In this document: positions 10,659-22,629 of the stretch, in pieces
How positions within the stretch are numbered: the first letter of the stretch is position 1
How the letters are laid out: every line of letters starts with the position of its first letter
Assembly (NCBI GenBank): GCA_900095095.1
Contig: FMBT01000612.1
Span: 1 to 36,612 of the forward strand
Reading direction: 5' to 3'
Length of the DNA: 36,612 bases
DNA from: Fragilariopsis cylindrus CCMP1102
Lineage: Eukaryota > Bacillariophyta > Bacillariophyceae > Bacillariales > Bacillariaceae
Position numbers and translations under genes: made by a program
Notes under the pieces: generated by a model
Database searches by the model: none
What the model was told of the DNA's origin: nothing
Seen by the model: only the letters and a program-made list of their open reading frames with translations

Positions 10659-12363
10659 GCTTGCTTTTGCTTTTCCTTTTCTGCTGCTGTAAAATTAAGT
10701 GTATGATGTGTATGTGCTATAAACGGTATGTTACTTCTATGATTTCGAAGATTTAATTTTACAGTATGTTGTTTTCAGAACGGAACTAACTTCTTGTTAT
10801 AGCAACTGAAGTGCAAGAATTAAACACCTTTTCTCGATGGCGATTCTCGATGATTCTATTACAGTATTATTATTCTTGTTACATTGTATCCTGCCATGTG
10901 CTGTACTCCGTCTCTATTACCGGTACTTTTGAATTTGCAGTTGACGTCACCTTTGAATTTGCGCATCGTTTGTAAATCAAACGATCGAAGATCTCGAATA
11001 CATCTTGTTTTACATTGTACGACCAAAATTGTTGGTTCCACGTGGCACCACTTTTTCTTGCTTTGCGAGACTATTCTTCCTTCAGCCCTTTTCATCTTTT
11101 CATCCTTTTTCCTCTTGAATCTTGCAAGAAATAAGCAGAGCTTCTGAGCCTCAAGGTCTTTGTGGAGAACAAACATGGTGACTTCTTTGTTGTTGCTTAC
11201 TGGTAATGTGGTGTATTTTTGATATCCTTTTGATGGGGAAGAATTCAAGATTCCATTCATTCTATGCTCTCTGTGTAGTAGAGAACAATACCTAGTTGGT
11301 AAAGATCAATATCATCAGTTGACAAAACAAGATCTCCAGCATCTACATACTATTATATGATGAATGTATGTATCTATCCACCAGGAGGCAAGTGCAGCCC
11401 TGTGTTGATCAAGGAAGGAACACAAAAAGAAACATGCAAATTACTCTATTAAAACAAGTGTGCAGTGTATAGATGTTGTGTTAACAGGAATCATGGATAA
11501 ATTAAATTATTCAGCAGGATATTTGAGATGCCAATTGCAATGATTGGAGGTGGTAAGTCAATGCTATCTACTGCTGTACCAATGTAGGAAGGGGTGAGAT
11601 GTAACAGATACATCATTTAGTGATGAAAACTTGGATTCTAAGGTACAGTCTTAGGAGCAAAATGGGACATACTTTGAGTGTTGTACAGACATGATGTTGG
11701 TGTAAATAATATTGTGATTGGAGTATAAGTTACTCCTGATGAATAGAATGGAGTTGTGTTGATGGGTGAATCTAGTGTAGATTAAATAGAACTCTGACAA
11801 GAAAGAAGAGAAAAGAATAGAAAAGAAGCATGTTGGCTTAGGATCTTTTGTAGTGTTAGAGTAGAAGAATCATCTTCAAGGTGACTAATAGCAAGAAAGG
11901 AGGAAGAAACTTGAACAAACAATAACAATGTCTTTTATAAGGGTGAAGCTATCATGATTCACTACTAGAGAATGAATCCCGTGATAATTAATTGTTCGAC
12001 ACTCGTAATTGATTATTAGCGTTCTTGTTCTCGCGTATTAAGGCGTGAGGCGTGCGTGATACAAAAAGCAGATAAAATCGCTCGATCACCTCGCTTGACT
12101 TTTCTCCGGTCTTCTTCTCACATCGAAAATCGAAATGCAAGAAGGAATTGTTCGTCAAGATTGCACGATCACTCCACTCGTAATCTCTTCTTTCTTCCTT
12201 TGAGTGCTCTTCTCATATACTACAAAGCCTTTGATCTTTATTTATTCTCTCTCTCTCTCTCTCTCTCTTTCCTGTAGACTTCTCTTTCTATCTACGTCAT
12301 CGCTCGCTCGTTCTATCTTTGGTTCAAATATCGTCTCGCGTATTCTTTGCTTATTCATTCATC
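10659..12363. other. 1.7-kb intergenic region between divergent genes
   Basis: This long gap separates OCT (minus) from the coiled-coil protein gene (plus) and so holds both promoters. A minus-strand ORF of 133 codons (10859-11260, ATG start) is rich in Lys/Arg and has no recognisable domain; I treat it as chance. A CT run at 12246-12268 followed by CCTGTAG (to 12277) looks like a 3' splice acceptor, so the downstream gene may have a 5' UTR intron. No RNA gene was recognised. Confidence 0.45.
12246..12277 (+). promoter_or_regulatory. CT-tract with possible 3' splice acceptor in 5' UTR
   Basis: A pure CT dinucleotide run is followed directly by TTCCTGTAG, which has the form of a polypyrimidine tract plus acceptor. 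It lies 86 bases before the ATG of the coiled-coil gene. No matching donor could be fixed, so a simple microsatellite in the 5' UTR is the alternative. Confidence 0.35.
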
Positions 12364-13677
12364 ATGAACTCGTCGTCGTCTCAAAAGTTCGTAACACCGA
12401 CCTCTACTCCTCAAGGTAATCACAACAACAACAACAACAACAACCAGCATCATCATCAGCACCAACAAAGTGCGGGAGGTGCTGGAGTGGCTGGAGGTGG
12501 TAGTGGTAGTGGCAATGATAATGGCAGTGGTAGTGGTAGTGGTAGTTTCGTACAAAGAAATTCAGTCCAGAATCAGTTTGCAGCATTGTCCGCTGATCGT
12601 GATAAATTTGTTCGTGAGACAGAAGCAGCCAACAAAGAACTCCAACAAATTCATGTAGAGCATCAATCTATTCGAATTCAACATGATAAGTTGATCGAAC
12701 ACAATCGTCAAGCGAGGGCGATATTAGGAGAAAGGATGGAAACATTAGTCATCTGGAAGGATAAAAAGGCACGAATTATTCGTGAAACGAATAACGAAGG
12801 TCTTGCCATTCGCGACTGCACGAATCATTCCAAGACGGTAAGTCTCCCTCCCGATAATGATGGATTAGTGATGTTCTACCTTTTCGTCTTCTTTTTTTGT
12901 CTTGTTTCTTCTTTTTCCTTCTCTCTGCTGTGTTACTGATATTAATAAGCTTGATCATGGTCGTTGGTCATTGGTCATTGGTGTGATACTATGTTTGCAA
13001 TCTACCCCGTTCTGTTCTATTCTATTTCGTTCCATATAAACCATAATTACGAATAATTGAACATACGGATTTCGGATTTTTCTTATATAAAACCTGACAC
13101 GTATACTCACTCATCGACAAATAAATTTCGCCTACTCATATTATAGCTGGATAAGAAGAAGGATGAGGCTACCAACAGGTACATTGTCGAAGTGGATGCT
13201 CTGAACGGAGACACAGAAAAATTTCTCTATGGTCGAATGGAGAAACACACTGAAAAATGTATTTCAATCCGATCTGTGGAAGCTGTCATTCTTCCTGCAT
13301 TCGATAAGGCCTTACGAGACAATGATAAGCCTCAACTTTCGAATCAAACACAAAATCTTCATGCAAGTATTGAGAAATTGAAAAATTCCACTAAACACCG
13401 TAATGACATTGTTTCTCGTCTTGGTGAACTGCACTGTATGTTGCAAGAACGCGGTATGAACGTCGACGACGACAACAACGATAACAACGATCAAGCTAGG
13501 ATGATACGATTAGCACAAGAGGAAGAAGGAGGATCAGCTCGTACCGATGATAATGCTGCTAACGCTTCTATGGAACTATTTTATGGACCAACTAATGCCG
13601 AAGAAGAAGAAGAAGAAGAAGAAGAAGAAGAAGAAGCCGAGGTCGAAGATTCGGAATACATTATGATGACTGAGTAG
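12364..13677 (+). CDS. hypothetical coiled-coil protein with acidic tail
   Basis: Not recognised. Two exons, 12364-12837 and 13147-13677, are joined across a GTAAGT...TATAG intron (12838-13146), phase 0. The product has 334 residues. It begins MNSSSSQKFVTPTSTPQG, followed by a poly-Asn/His/Gln stretch and a Gly-Ser rich linker (about residues 20-60). A long charged helical region with coiled-coil character follows (about 65-240, for example ADRDKFVRETEAANKELQQI). It ends with a run of about twelve glutamates and the tail SEYIMMTE. The low-complexity flanks with a helical core suggest a structural or adaptor role, perhaps nuclear or cytoskeletal, but nothing in the sequence fixes this. The start was chosen because it is the first in-frame ATG; upstream in-frame codons lack one. 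No frame damage. Confidence 0.75.
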
Positions 13678-14192
13678 GAAGAAGAAACAATTATATTTTC
13701 TCCGTCGTTCACAACCAAAGGAAAATATACGAATAAATTATTGAAGTAATACGCCACGCCGACCAGTTGTATCTTATGATGCGATGCGATGCAATGCGAT
13801 GACTAACAATACATACTGTATCGCGATATACTACTATTTGCGCTACGGTGTACTTACTGCGTAGTTTCCGGCGAGAAAGTCGATCCTCGGGGTGCAGGTG
13901 ACTCTGTGATTACTCAGGACGAAACAACATGAGGGGGAGCATAATACGTGTAAAATTAGAACTAATACTTGATGAAGAAATATTAATGTAGTCAATTTTA
14001 TTAGTTAAAGAAATATTAGCCAGTAACAGATGAGTAAAATTATTTTTTATTTTTATTGTTGCGATATATTTTCTCATGAAAGACATGAGAATCAATGACG
14101 TAGGAAATCCATTGCACTCCCGTAGTTCTCGTTCGTCGAGAATCACCGCCATGTTGTATATTGTAGGATAGATTTACCTATGTACCCAGTTC
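13678..14192. other. convergent intergenic region
   Basis: Lies between the stop codons of the coiled-coil gene (+) and methionine synthase (-), so it holds both 3' UTRs. Short GATGC-type repeats occur near 13780-13800. An 80-codon minus-strand ORF at 13910-14152 shows no domain and is discounted. Confidence 0.5.
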
Positions 14193-17100
14193 TTAGCGGT
14201 CGTAGTTTAAGATAGGTGACAACCAACGCTCAACCTTTTCAAGATCCATCTTTTTACGGTCGGCATAACTTTGAACCTGATCCTTTCCGATCTGTCCCAC
14301 AGCAAAGTATTCAGATTGTGGATGCGCAAAGACTAACGCAGAAACAGATGCAGCAGGCATCATACTCAATGACTCACTCAACTCTATGCCAGCATGCTCG
14401 TATACTTGTACAATATCCCACATAGTTGCTTTTTCTGTATGATCAGGTTGGGATGGATATCCGGGAGCAGGACGAATACCGTCGTACTTAATTTTCAGTA
14501 AATCAGATTCATCAAGATCTTCACCTTGAGCATATCCCCAAAGGTCAACACGAATCTCCCGATGCAAATATTCTGCGAAAGCTTCGACGAAACGGTCTGC
14601 AAGAGCTTGTGCCATAATTTTGGAGTAATCATCCTGTTCAGCTTCGTACTTCTGGACAAGGGCATCACAGCCAAAACAAGATACGGCGAAGAAACCGATG
14701 TGATCAGTGTAACCCTTTGGTGCAATAAAATCAGCTTGAGATAAGAATGGATCAGTTGATTCTTTTTCTGCTTGTTGTCGCAACATGCAAAACTTCCCAG
14801 CAATCTTTCCAGCCTCACGATCTTCTTCAGTTTCAAAAATATCAACATCTTCGCCATCTTCACTACGATTCGCAGGGAAGAGTCCACAAACACCCTTCAA
14901 ATGAAAGCTTCCATTTTCGACAATCTCATTCAACATTTTCTGAGCATCATCAAAGAGCTTTTTTGCCTCAGGGCCGACTGTCTTGTCTTCAAAAATCTTT
15001 GGATATCCCCGATTAGGATAACGACCACGCAACTCCCAAGTTTGGAAGAATGGATTCTACATTATCAGTCAATAGGAAAAGCAAAACAAATGTGAATGAG
15101 AGACGCGAACAAGAAGTGATAAATGACACAAATTAACTTGAAGCAAAAAAGGTAACACGTACCCAATCCATGTATGGGACAACATCCGCAAGTTTAACCG
15201 AATCGATCACAGTGATACCAGTCTTGGTCGGAACGGGAGCAGGTGGGACTGCATCAAAATCGATTTTCTTATGTTCCTTCTTGGCTTGTTCAAAAGTCAG
15301 GAAATTTCGATCCTCAAGTCCTGCATAGTAATCTTCTCTCATCTCGTCATATTCTTCTTGCAGATCATCAACGAAATCGGTCTTGTTCGCGTTAAGCAAT
15401 GAGGAAACAACAGTAACAGAACGCGATGCATCAAGTACATGAATGACTGGATGTGTCTCGTTAAAGAAATTGGGAGCAATCTTCACGGCTGTGTGCATCT
15501 TCGATGTCGTTGCTCCACCAATAAGAAGAGGCTGTTTGAATCCAGCCTTCGCAAGTTCTTTCGCGACGGTAACCATCTCATCTAGCGATGGAGTAATCAA
15601 TCCAGAGAGACCAATAACGTCAACGTTATATTCCTTTGCCTTCTCGAGAATTTTCTCACAAGAGCACATGACCCCAATATCATATACCTTATAATTATTG
15701 CAACCTAGCACAACTGCAACAATGTTCTTTCCGATGTCATGAACGTCACCTTTCACGGTAGCCATTAAGACTTTGCCTATAGAACCACACAAATAAGAAA
15801 AGATAAAAAATTAGTTTTGTATCGTAGCGATAAAAGACATAATAAGAAAGAAAAACATTGAGAAAAACACTAACCTGCATATTGTGAATCATCATCCTCA
15901 GGGACATCGTCCGGATCGAGACCTTGAGCAATAAGATTTTGTCTCTTTTCTTCGTCCATAAATGGAAGTAAATATGCTACTGCCTTCTTCATAACACGAG
16001 CAGATTTAATGACTTGAGGCAGAAACATCTTTCCGGCTCCGAACAAGTCACCAACGATATTCATACCGTCCATCAGAGGCCCTTCGATGACATGCAAGGG
16101 TTTTTCAGCCTCGAGTCTTGCTTCTTCAACGTCTTCAATAACGTATTCAGATATTCCATTGATAAGAGCATGTTCCAGACGCTTCTTAGCTACTTCGGTT
16201 CTCCACGACTTTGTAATAACCTTGACAACGTTGCCGCCTGCTTTACGAAGTTCGATCGCTTCCTTCTCCTTCTTCGTAAACTCGAGCATATTTTCGCATG
16301 CTTCAGGATCCCGATTCCAGATGAGATCCTCGCAGCACTCACGAAGATCAGCATCTACCTCACTCATCATAAGCATTTCATCTGAGTTGACGATACCCAC
16401 ATCCATTCCCGACTCACGAATGGCATGGTCCAAAAACACAGCATGAATAGATTCGCGAATTTTTGTTACTCCACGGAATCCAAACGATAAGTTGGAAATA
16501 CCACCACTGATCTTTACATAAGGGCATTGCTCCTTGATTGTCCTAGTTGCTTTGATGAAATCAATGGCATAGTCAGCATGCTCCTCCATTCCTGTACCAA
16601 TGGTCAAAACATTAGGATCAAATACAATATCTTCTGGTGGGAAATGCACTTCATTCACCAAAATATCATAGGATCTTTTACAAATACGGACTTTTTCACT
16701 CTCTGTAGCTGCTTGTCCATCTTCATCAAAAGCCATCACCACAACTGCTGCTCCGTGCTTCCTTAACAATGTTGCCTGCTCCTTGAAAAGCTCTACCCCA
16801 ACCTTCAGAGAAATCGAGTTCACAATGGGCTTTCCTTGGCACCATTTTAGACCAGCCATAACAATCTCAAACTTGGAAGCATCAAGCATGAAAGGGGCTT
16901 TGGCAACCTCTGGTTCTGTCACAGCAATCTTCACAAACTTTTCCATACATGCAATACCATCAAGCATACCATCATCAACATTGATGTCAATGACATGAGC
17001 ACCATCTTCCACTTGCTTCTTGGCAATGTCCATTGCAGTACCATAGTTCCCAGCCTTCATCAACTTCTTGAATCTGATTGATCCAGAAATGTTACAACGC

Positions 17101-20100
17101 TCTCCAACATTCAAAAAAGGAAGACCGAGTTGATTATGACAATCATCAACAACCAAATCCTCCAAACCAGAGAGCCACATCTTGGGTCGTCCTAAATCAG
17201 GGAGCTTTCGGGTCTCATACTTTGCAGCAGTTTCTCTGATAGCTTTGATGTGAGGTGGTGTTGATCCACAGCAACCTCCCACCATGTTCAACCACCCATT
17301 CTTGAAGAAAACCTCATTTCCTGCAGCCATATCAGTGGGACTTTCATCATATCCACCCATGGCATTAGGAAGGCCAGCATTGGAATACACATGGACAAAA
17401 CACTCAGCAACCTTGGAAAGTCTTTCAACAAAAGGAACCATGTGGCTAGCACCCAAAGCACAGTTCAAACCAACAACCATCGGCTTGCAGTGTCGAATCG
17501 AAGCATAGAAGGCCTCTCCAGTTTGACCAGAAAGAGTACGCCCGGATTGATCAACTAGAGTACCTGAAACAAAGAGAGGAATATCGAGCCCACTCATCTC
17601 GAGATATTCACCAACGGCATAGACAGCTGCTTTTGCATTCAAAGTGTCAAAAATAGTCTCCACCATCAAAATATCAGACCCTCCATCAACCAACCCAACA
17701 ATTTGTTCAAAGTAGGCATCAACGAGCTCATCAAATGTCACGTTACGTTCTGCAGGATCTTCTACAGAAGGGGATATGGAGCCTGTGCGGTTTGTAGGCC
17801 CGATTGCGCCAACCACAAACCTTGGCTTGGTAGGGTCTTTGGCAGTGACTTCATCGCACACTTCCCTTGCAAGTCTAGCAGATTCATAGTTCAGTTCGTA
17901 CACGTATCCCTCCATCTCATAATCAGCCATGGCAATGGTAGTAGAAGAAAAAGTATTGGTTCCAATCATATCAGATCCTCCAATTTCAAGGTATTGTCTA
18001 TAGATGCCTTGAATCACATCAGGCTGGGAGATACTCAACATATCATTGTTGCCTTTCACATTACAATTCCAATCCTTAAACGTCTCACCTCTAAATTCCT
18101 CCTCTTCCATTCTGTTCTTTTTTGCGTAGTTTTGGATCATTGTTCCCATAGCACCATCATATAAAGCAATTCTAGAGGAAAAAAGCTTTGTGATGTATTC
18201 CCTAAGGCTATCTCGTCCTCTCACAAAGTGGGGGAATGTTTCAGGAAAGAGGGTTGAATCTTGCCCGTGATCAATATTGACGTCCTTGTTTTTAATGGTA
18301 GATTTGGCTCTCTCTGCAAGGATCTTCTCGTGTGTGAGGTTAGAATTCAAGTAGGGATTCGGTACGTGATTACGAGCAGCATCGGAATATGGAAGGGGTG
18401 GTTCGGATTGAGGTGTTAATTCATCAGTATCCCACGAGAAGCGGACGCGATCGACATTCTGAATTTTACCTCTTGGTTTACGCGGAATCGGAAGATTTTT
18501 CTTTTTCGCTTCTGCGACAGATCGTTCGTATTCTGTCCTCGTCAACATATCCTCGGTCGCATCTTCGCTTTTATTAAAAATAAGATTTTCGCAAATTTCG
18601 CGCATGTCAGGCTCGAGTTTGTGGTAATCGAGTAATTCGTGGGAGTTAACAATACCAACGTCCATACCAGATTCCAAGATAGCGTGATAAAGAAATACAG
18701 AGTGGATGGATTCGCGAATTTTTGTTACTCCACGGAATCCAAACGATAAGTTGGAAATACCACCACTGATCTTTGCATAGGGACATTGCTCCCTGATTGT
18801 CTTGGTTGCATTGATGAAATCAATGGCATAGTCAGCATGCTCCTCCATTCCTGTACCAATAGTTAAAACATTAGGATCAAATACAATATCTTCTGGTGGG
18901 AAATGCACTTCATTCACCAACATATCATAAGATCTTTTACAGATACGGACTTTTTCACTCTCTGTAGCTGCTTGTCCTTCTTCATCAAAAGCCATCACCA
19001 CAACTGCTGCTCCGTGCTTCCTTAACAATGTTGCCTGCTCCTTGAAAAGTTTTTCTCCAACCTTCAAAGAAATTGAGTTCACAATGGGCTTTCCTTGGCA
19101 CCATTTAAGACCAGCCATAACAATCTCAAACTTGGAAGCATCAAGCATGAAAGGGGCTTTGGCAACCTCTGGTTCTGTCACAGCAATCTTCACAAACTTT
19201 TCCATACATGCAATACCATCAAGCATACCATCATCAACATTGATGTCAATGACATGAGCACCATCTTCCACTTGCTTCTTGGCAATGTCCATTGCAGCAC
19301 CATAGTTCCCAGCCTTCATCAACTTCTTGAATCTGATTGATCCAGAAATGTTACAACGCTCTCCAACATTCAAAAAAGGCATACCAAGTTGATTGACACA
19401 ATCGTCAACAACCAAATCCTCCAAACCAGAGAGCCACATCTTGGGTCGTCCTACATCAGGAAGCTTGCGGGGCTCATACTTTGCAGCAGTTTCTCTGATA
19501 GCTTTGATGTGAGGTGGTGTTGATCCACAGCAACCTCCCACCATGTTCAACCACCCATTCTTGAAGAAAACCTCATTTCCTGCAGCCATATCAGTGGGAC
19601 TTTCATCATATCCACCCATGGCATTAGGAAGGCCAGCATTGGAATACACATGGATAAAACACTCAGCAACCTTGGAAAGTCTTTCAACAAAAGGAACCAT
19701 GTGGCTAGCACCCAAAGCACAGTTCAAACCAACAACCATCGGCTTGGAGTGACGAATGGATGCGTAGAATGCCTCTCCAGTCTGTCCTGAGAGTGTCCGG
19801 CCAGACTGGTCAACTAGAGTACCTGAAACGAAAAGAGGAATGTCTAATCCACTCATCTCAAGGTACTCTCCAACAGCATAGATAGCTGCTTTTGCGTTCA
19901 GTGTATCAAAAATTGTCTCCACCATCAGAATATCAGATCCTCCATCAACCAAACCAACAATCTGTTCAAAGTATGCGTCAACAAGCTCGTCGAACGTAAC
20001 ATTTCGTTCTGCAGGATCTTCGACTGAAGGGGAGATAGATCCAGTACGATTCGTTGGACCAATAGCACCAACCACGAATCTTGGTCTAGTGGGATCTTTC

Positions 20101-20735
20101 GCAGTAACCTCGTCACAAACTTCTCTCGCAAGCCTAGCCGACTCGTAGTTTAATTCATATACATACGCTTCCATCTCGTAATCCGCCATCGCAATGGTAG
20201 TAGATGAGAATGTATTTGTTCCGATTAAATCCGATCCTCCGATCTCAAGATATTGTCGGTAAATTCCTTGGATAACGTCAGGTTGACTGATACTTAACAT
20301 ATCATTGTTTCCCTTGACATTACAAGTCCAATCTTTAAATGTTTCTCCTCTAAATTCCTCCTCTTCCATTCTGTGCTTTTTTGCGTAGTTTTGAATCATA
20401 GTACCCATGGCACCATCGTATGCTGAAATCTTGGTAGAGAAAAGAGTAGTGATGTACTCACGAAGACTATCTCGTCCTCTAACAAAGTGGGGAAATGATT
20501 CTGGATAAAGCGTCGCATCCTGTGCATAATCGATATTGACATCGCCTTTAATCGTTGACTTTGCTCTTTCCGCAGCAATCTTTTCGTGTACCAGTTTGGT
20601 ATTTAAATATGGATTTGGTACGTGATTACGAGCAGCATCGGAATATGGAAGCGGAGGTTCAGTTGCGGGGACTGGCTTAAAATCATCGTAGGCGAATTTC
20701 TTCCTTGGGTATATCTTCGCAGGTGCCGCAACCAT
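14193..20735 (-). CDS. metH: cobalamin-dependent methionine synthase with duplicated homocysteine/folate modules
   Basis: Transfers a methyl group from methyl-tetrahydrofolate via B12 to homocysteine. Three exons: 15875-20735, 15163-15776 and 14193-15056; introns 15777-15874 and 15057-15162 rejoin in phase ([29 protein letters not shown]). Product about 2112 residues against about 1230-1260 normally. The N-terminal half occurs twice. Each copy has an extension ([19 protein letters not shown]), a homocysteine domain ([15 protein letters not shown]) with zinc cysteines GLNCALG and [10 protein letters not shown] (Cys339, 402, 403 in copy A; 1092, 1155, 1156 in copy B), and a pterin domain ([16 protein letters not shown]). 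After copy B come the B12 cap, the B12 domain with DVHDIGKN (axial His about 1633), and the activation domain with [15 protein letters not shown] (from about 2020). Copy A is followed only by a remnant of a cap domain. All catalytic residues seen are present in both copies and the frame is open throughout. Confidence 0.95.
16451..17487 (-). repeat. methionine synthase internal duplication, high-identity tract, copy B
   Basis: This tract, covering the end of the homocysteine domain and most of the folate domain of copy B, is nearly identical in DNA to 18710-19746, at a constant offset of 2259 bases (753 codons). Outside it the two copies differ at many synonymous sites. The border near 17487 is abrupt: the next 200 bases differ about every few codons. 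Confidence 0.9.
18710..19746 (-). repeat. methionine synthase internal duplication, high-identity tract, copy A
   Basis: Partner of 16451-17487. For example the stretch 19501-19740 shows one mismatch against 17242-17481 by eye. Below 18710 the copies diverge sharply into unrelated-looking DNA encoding the remnant cap domain and linker of copy A. Confidence 0.9.
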
Positions 20736-21197
20736 TTTAGTATCTTATTCCTAAGAGATAAGGTAAGTGAATAATATGTTTTCCTTTCTAGAATTCGTTC
20801 GTGTAGTTTGGAAAGATTGATTCGAATCGTCTTCTTCCAACTCAATTTATTTTCCTTACAATCAAAGCTTCGGATCTACCTTGTACTGTATCGTAAGAAT
20901 GTAGCAACGTAAGAGGTATGTAACCGTTGATGCTACTTGTACTTGTACAAAAAGAAGCTTTTCATCCTGACTTGCACTTTCTAACAATAATAAAAAAGAA
21001 TCTTAACAGACACATACTGGTTGTGACGTGGATGCGTAGAGCTCACGTAGATTTTGTACTGAACGTTCGTATTCTTTGCGCACCCCACGTTCCAATTCGT
21101 GACTGAGACCTACTATTATTGAGCTAGATAGACGCTACAATTGTACACACTAACGAATTACTAGTACTAAACTACAATTATTGTACTACTGTACAGC

Positions 21198-21239
<42 letters not shown>

Positions 21240-21619
21240 GACTAGCTCCGAGCACTAGTACTCTCCAATAGCAACATCAATGATATCATTATTGATGACA
21301 CTGCAACAACAATCTGCAAGATGAATGTTCATAGCATATTGCTCATAGCATATTACACAACAACAACAACAACAACAACAGAAGATTACAAGTCCCCAAG
21401 CCAAAATTGATCATCACCTTACTTACTTAGTACTAACAACAATGACAGTAGTATATCATATAGGGCTTGAGAGAGTGGCTAAGGTGGTGGATGAGGAGGT
21501 TAGTATAGCATCAAGAGCAATGGCCCTGAAGACTCCAAAAAAGTTGAGAAATACTACTACAAGGTTAAGAACGATGATGGAGACTATTATTATCGCTTTG
21601 GATGCTGACACACTGCTGT
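20736..21619. other. intergenic, methionine synthase promoter region and 5' flank of retroelement
   Basis: No supported gene. It should contain the methionine synthase promoter. It holds an (AT)n microsatellite, CAA repeats at about 21359-21380, and a short direct repeat (CTCATAGCATATT, twice near 21328-21355). A 64-codon ORF at 21442-21636 runs into the LTR and has no recognisable domain. Confidence 0.5.
21202..21237. repeat. (TA)18 microsatellite
   Basis: Uninterrupted 36-base TA run about 470 bases upstream of the methionine synthase start and 380 bases before the 5' LTR. It is self-complementary and could form a hairpin or cruciform. Confidence 0.95.
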
Positions 21620-22432
21620 TGTTAAATTATACATAGTACTCAAGCGTAGGAGTCATATGTCGTACATAAGCCCCGCGGAGTAGAAATACGAGCGCGATGA
21701 GATTAGTGAGTGAGAATGCACGTGTATGCATTATTGAGATAAAAGAGAACCGAAAGTTAGCTAAAAGCCAACATCGTACTGTTGGAGTTGAAGTGACTGT
21801 CGAAGCAGTTGTCGAAGCAATTGGAACCGAGCGCAAATAAGAGAAGTGCTTAGGTATATTTATACAAATCGGAACACGATTAGGAAGAGTGTCCGAATAC
21901 ATAGAACACGATTATGAAGAGTGTTATACATATGGAAGTCGAACAGATGTCGATGTCCACCTTTGAACCGCTAATGCGATATATATGCATTGAGGCGAAG
22001 TGAGTTAGGAACAGAAAGTTGTATGCAAGGTTACTGGAAACCGCAATACTAAAATACGAAGAAAAGAGCAGAATTACCTCGATTACGAGAAATGAACAAT
22101 TACTGTCTTTTATTGTTGAGAAATTGTAATAACCATAGACTAATTAAACAAGTGTGTTAATAACAACTTTTGCGTTTGAACATATCGTTGTCTGGAAAGA
22201 TAATAGAAATATCTACATTTACAGAGTGAACATTGTTCGGAAGAACTTTCAGCATTCTAAAAGGGAGAGTATCCTGGTAGAACATCGCAACCAGTCTATA
22301 AGAATCGAGAGTATCTTTTCTTACCGTCATAGCAGAATCTTACAAGACCGAAGAGTAAGATTGTCTGAATATCAAATCCTATTTGATACTGAACCCGTTT
22401 CAACAATCATCGATTGTTTGTGAAACTTATCA
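21620..22432 (+). repeat. 5' LTR
   Basis: Direct repeat of 30209-31021 at an offset of 8589 bases. Differences are visible around 21778-21800 (small compensating indels) and at single bases near 22027, 22242 and 22332. It should carry the promoter and polyadenylation signals of the element. Minus-strand ORFs inside it appear in both copies and are incidental. Confidence 0.95.
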
Positions 22433-22629
22433 GATTAACAGTCGCAATTCTATCCTATAGAACTGCTGATCAACTTCCTTTGATTTCATTTTGAACATCA
22501 AGAGGACCGGAGATCCAATTAAATTTAATTGATATTATTGAATTAACGATCTCGAAAGAAGTCTAAATACAATATACTCATACCTCAAGTCTTACCGAAT
22601 AAGCAACTAGAGAAGTCATTCAACTGTGA
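22433..22629 (+). other. retroelement leader between LTR and gag-pol
   Basis: A 197-base untranslated leader. The primer-binding site would be expected right after 22432 (GATTAACAGTCGCAATTC). It does not show the usual initiator-methionine tRNA complement of many copia elements, so the primer is unidentified. Confidence 0.5.

Noticed and set aside
10859-11260. 133-codon minus-strand ORF in the long intergenic gap
   Set aside because: It has an ATG but no domain, hydrophobic segment or repeat that I can support, and no splice context; treated as chance.
16087-18164. Plus-strand ORFs of 119-153 codons opposite methionine synthase
   Set aside because: They are antisense shadows of a strongly conserved coding exon.
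16451-19746. Two separate tandem methionine synthase genes
   Set aside because: There is no stop codon, start region or intron between the halves; a single open frame continues through both.
21442-21636. 64-codon ORF before the 5' LTR
   Set aside because: Its end lies in the LTR and it shows no domain; it is interrupted or chance sequence.
21627-21902. Minus-strand ORF of 91 codons present in both LTRs (also 30216-30491)
   Set aside because: It is duplicated only because the LTR is, the frame differs between copies at the indel, and it has no domain.
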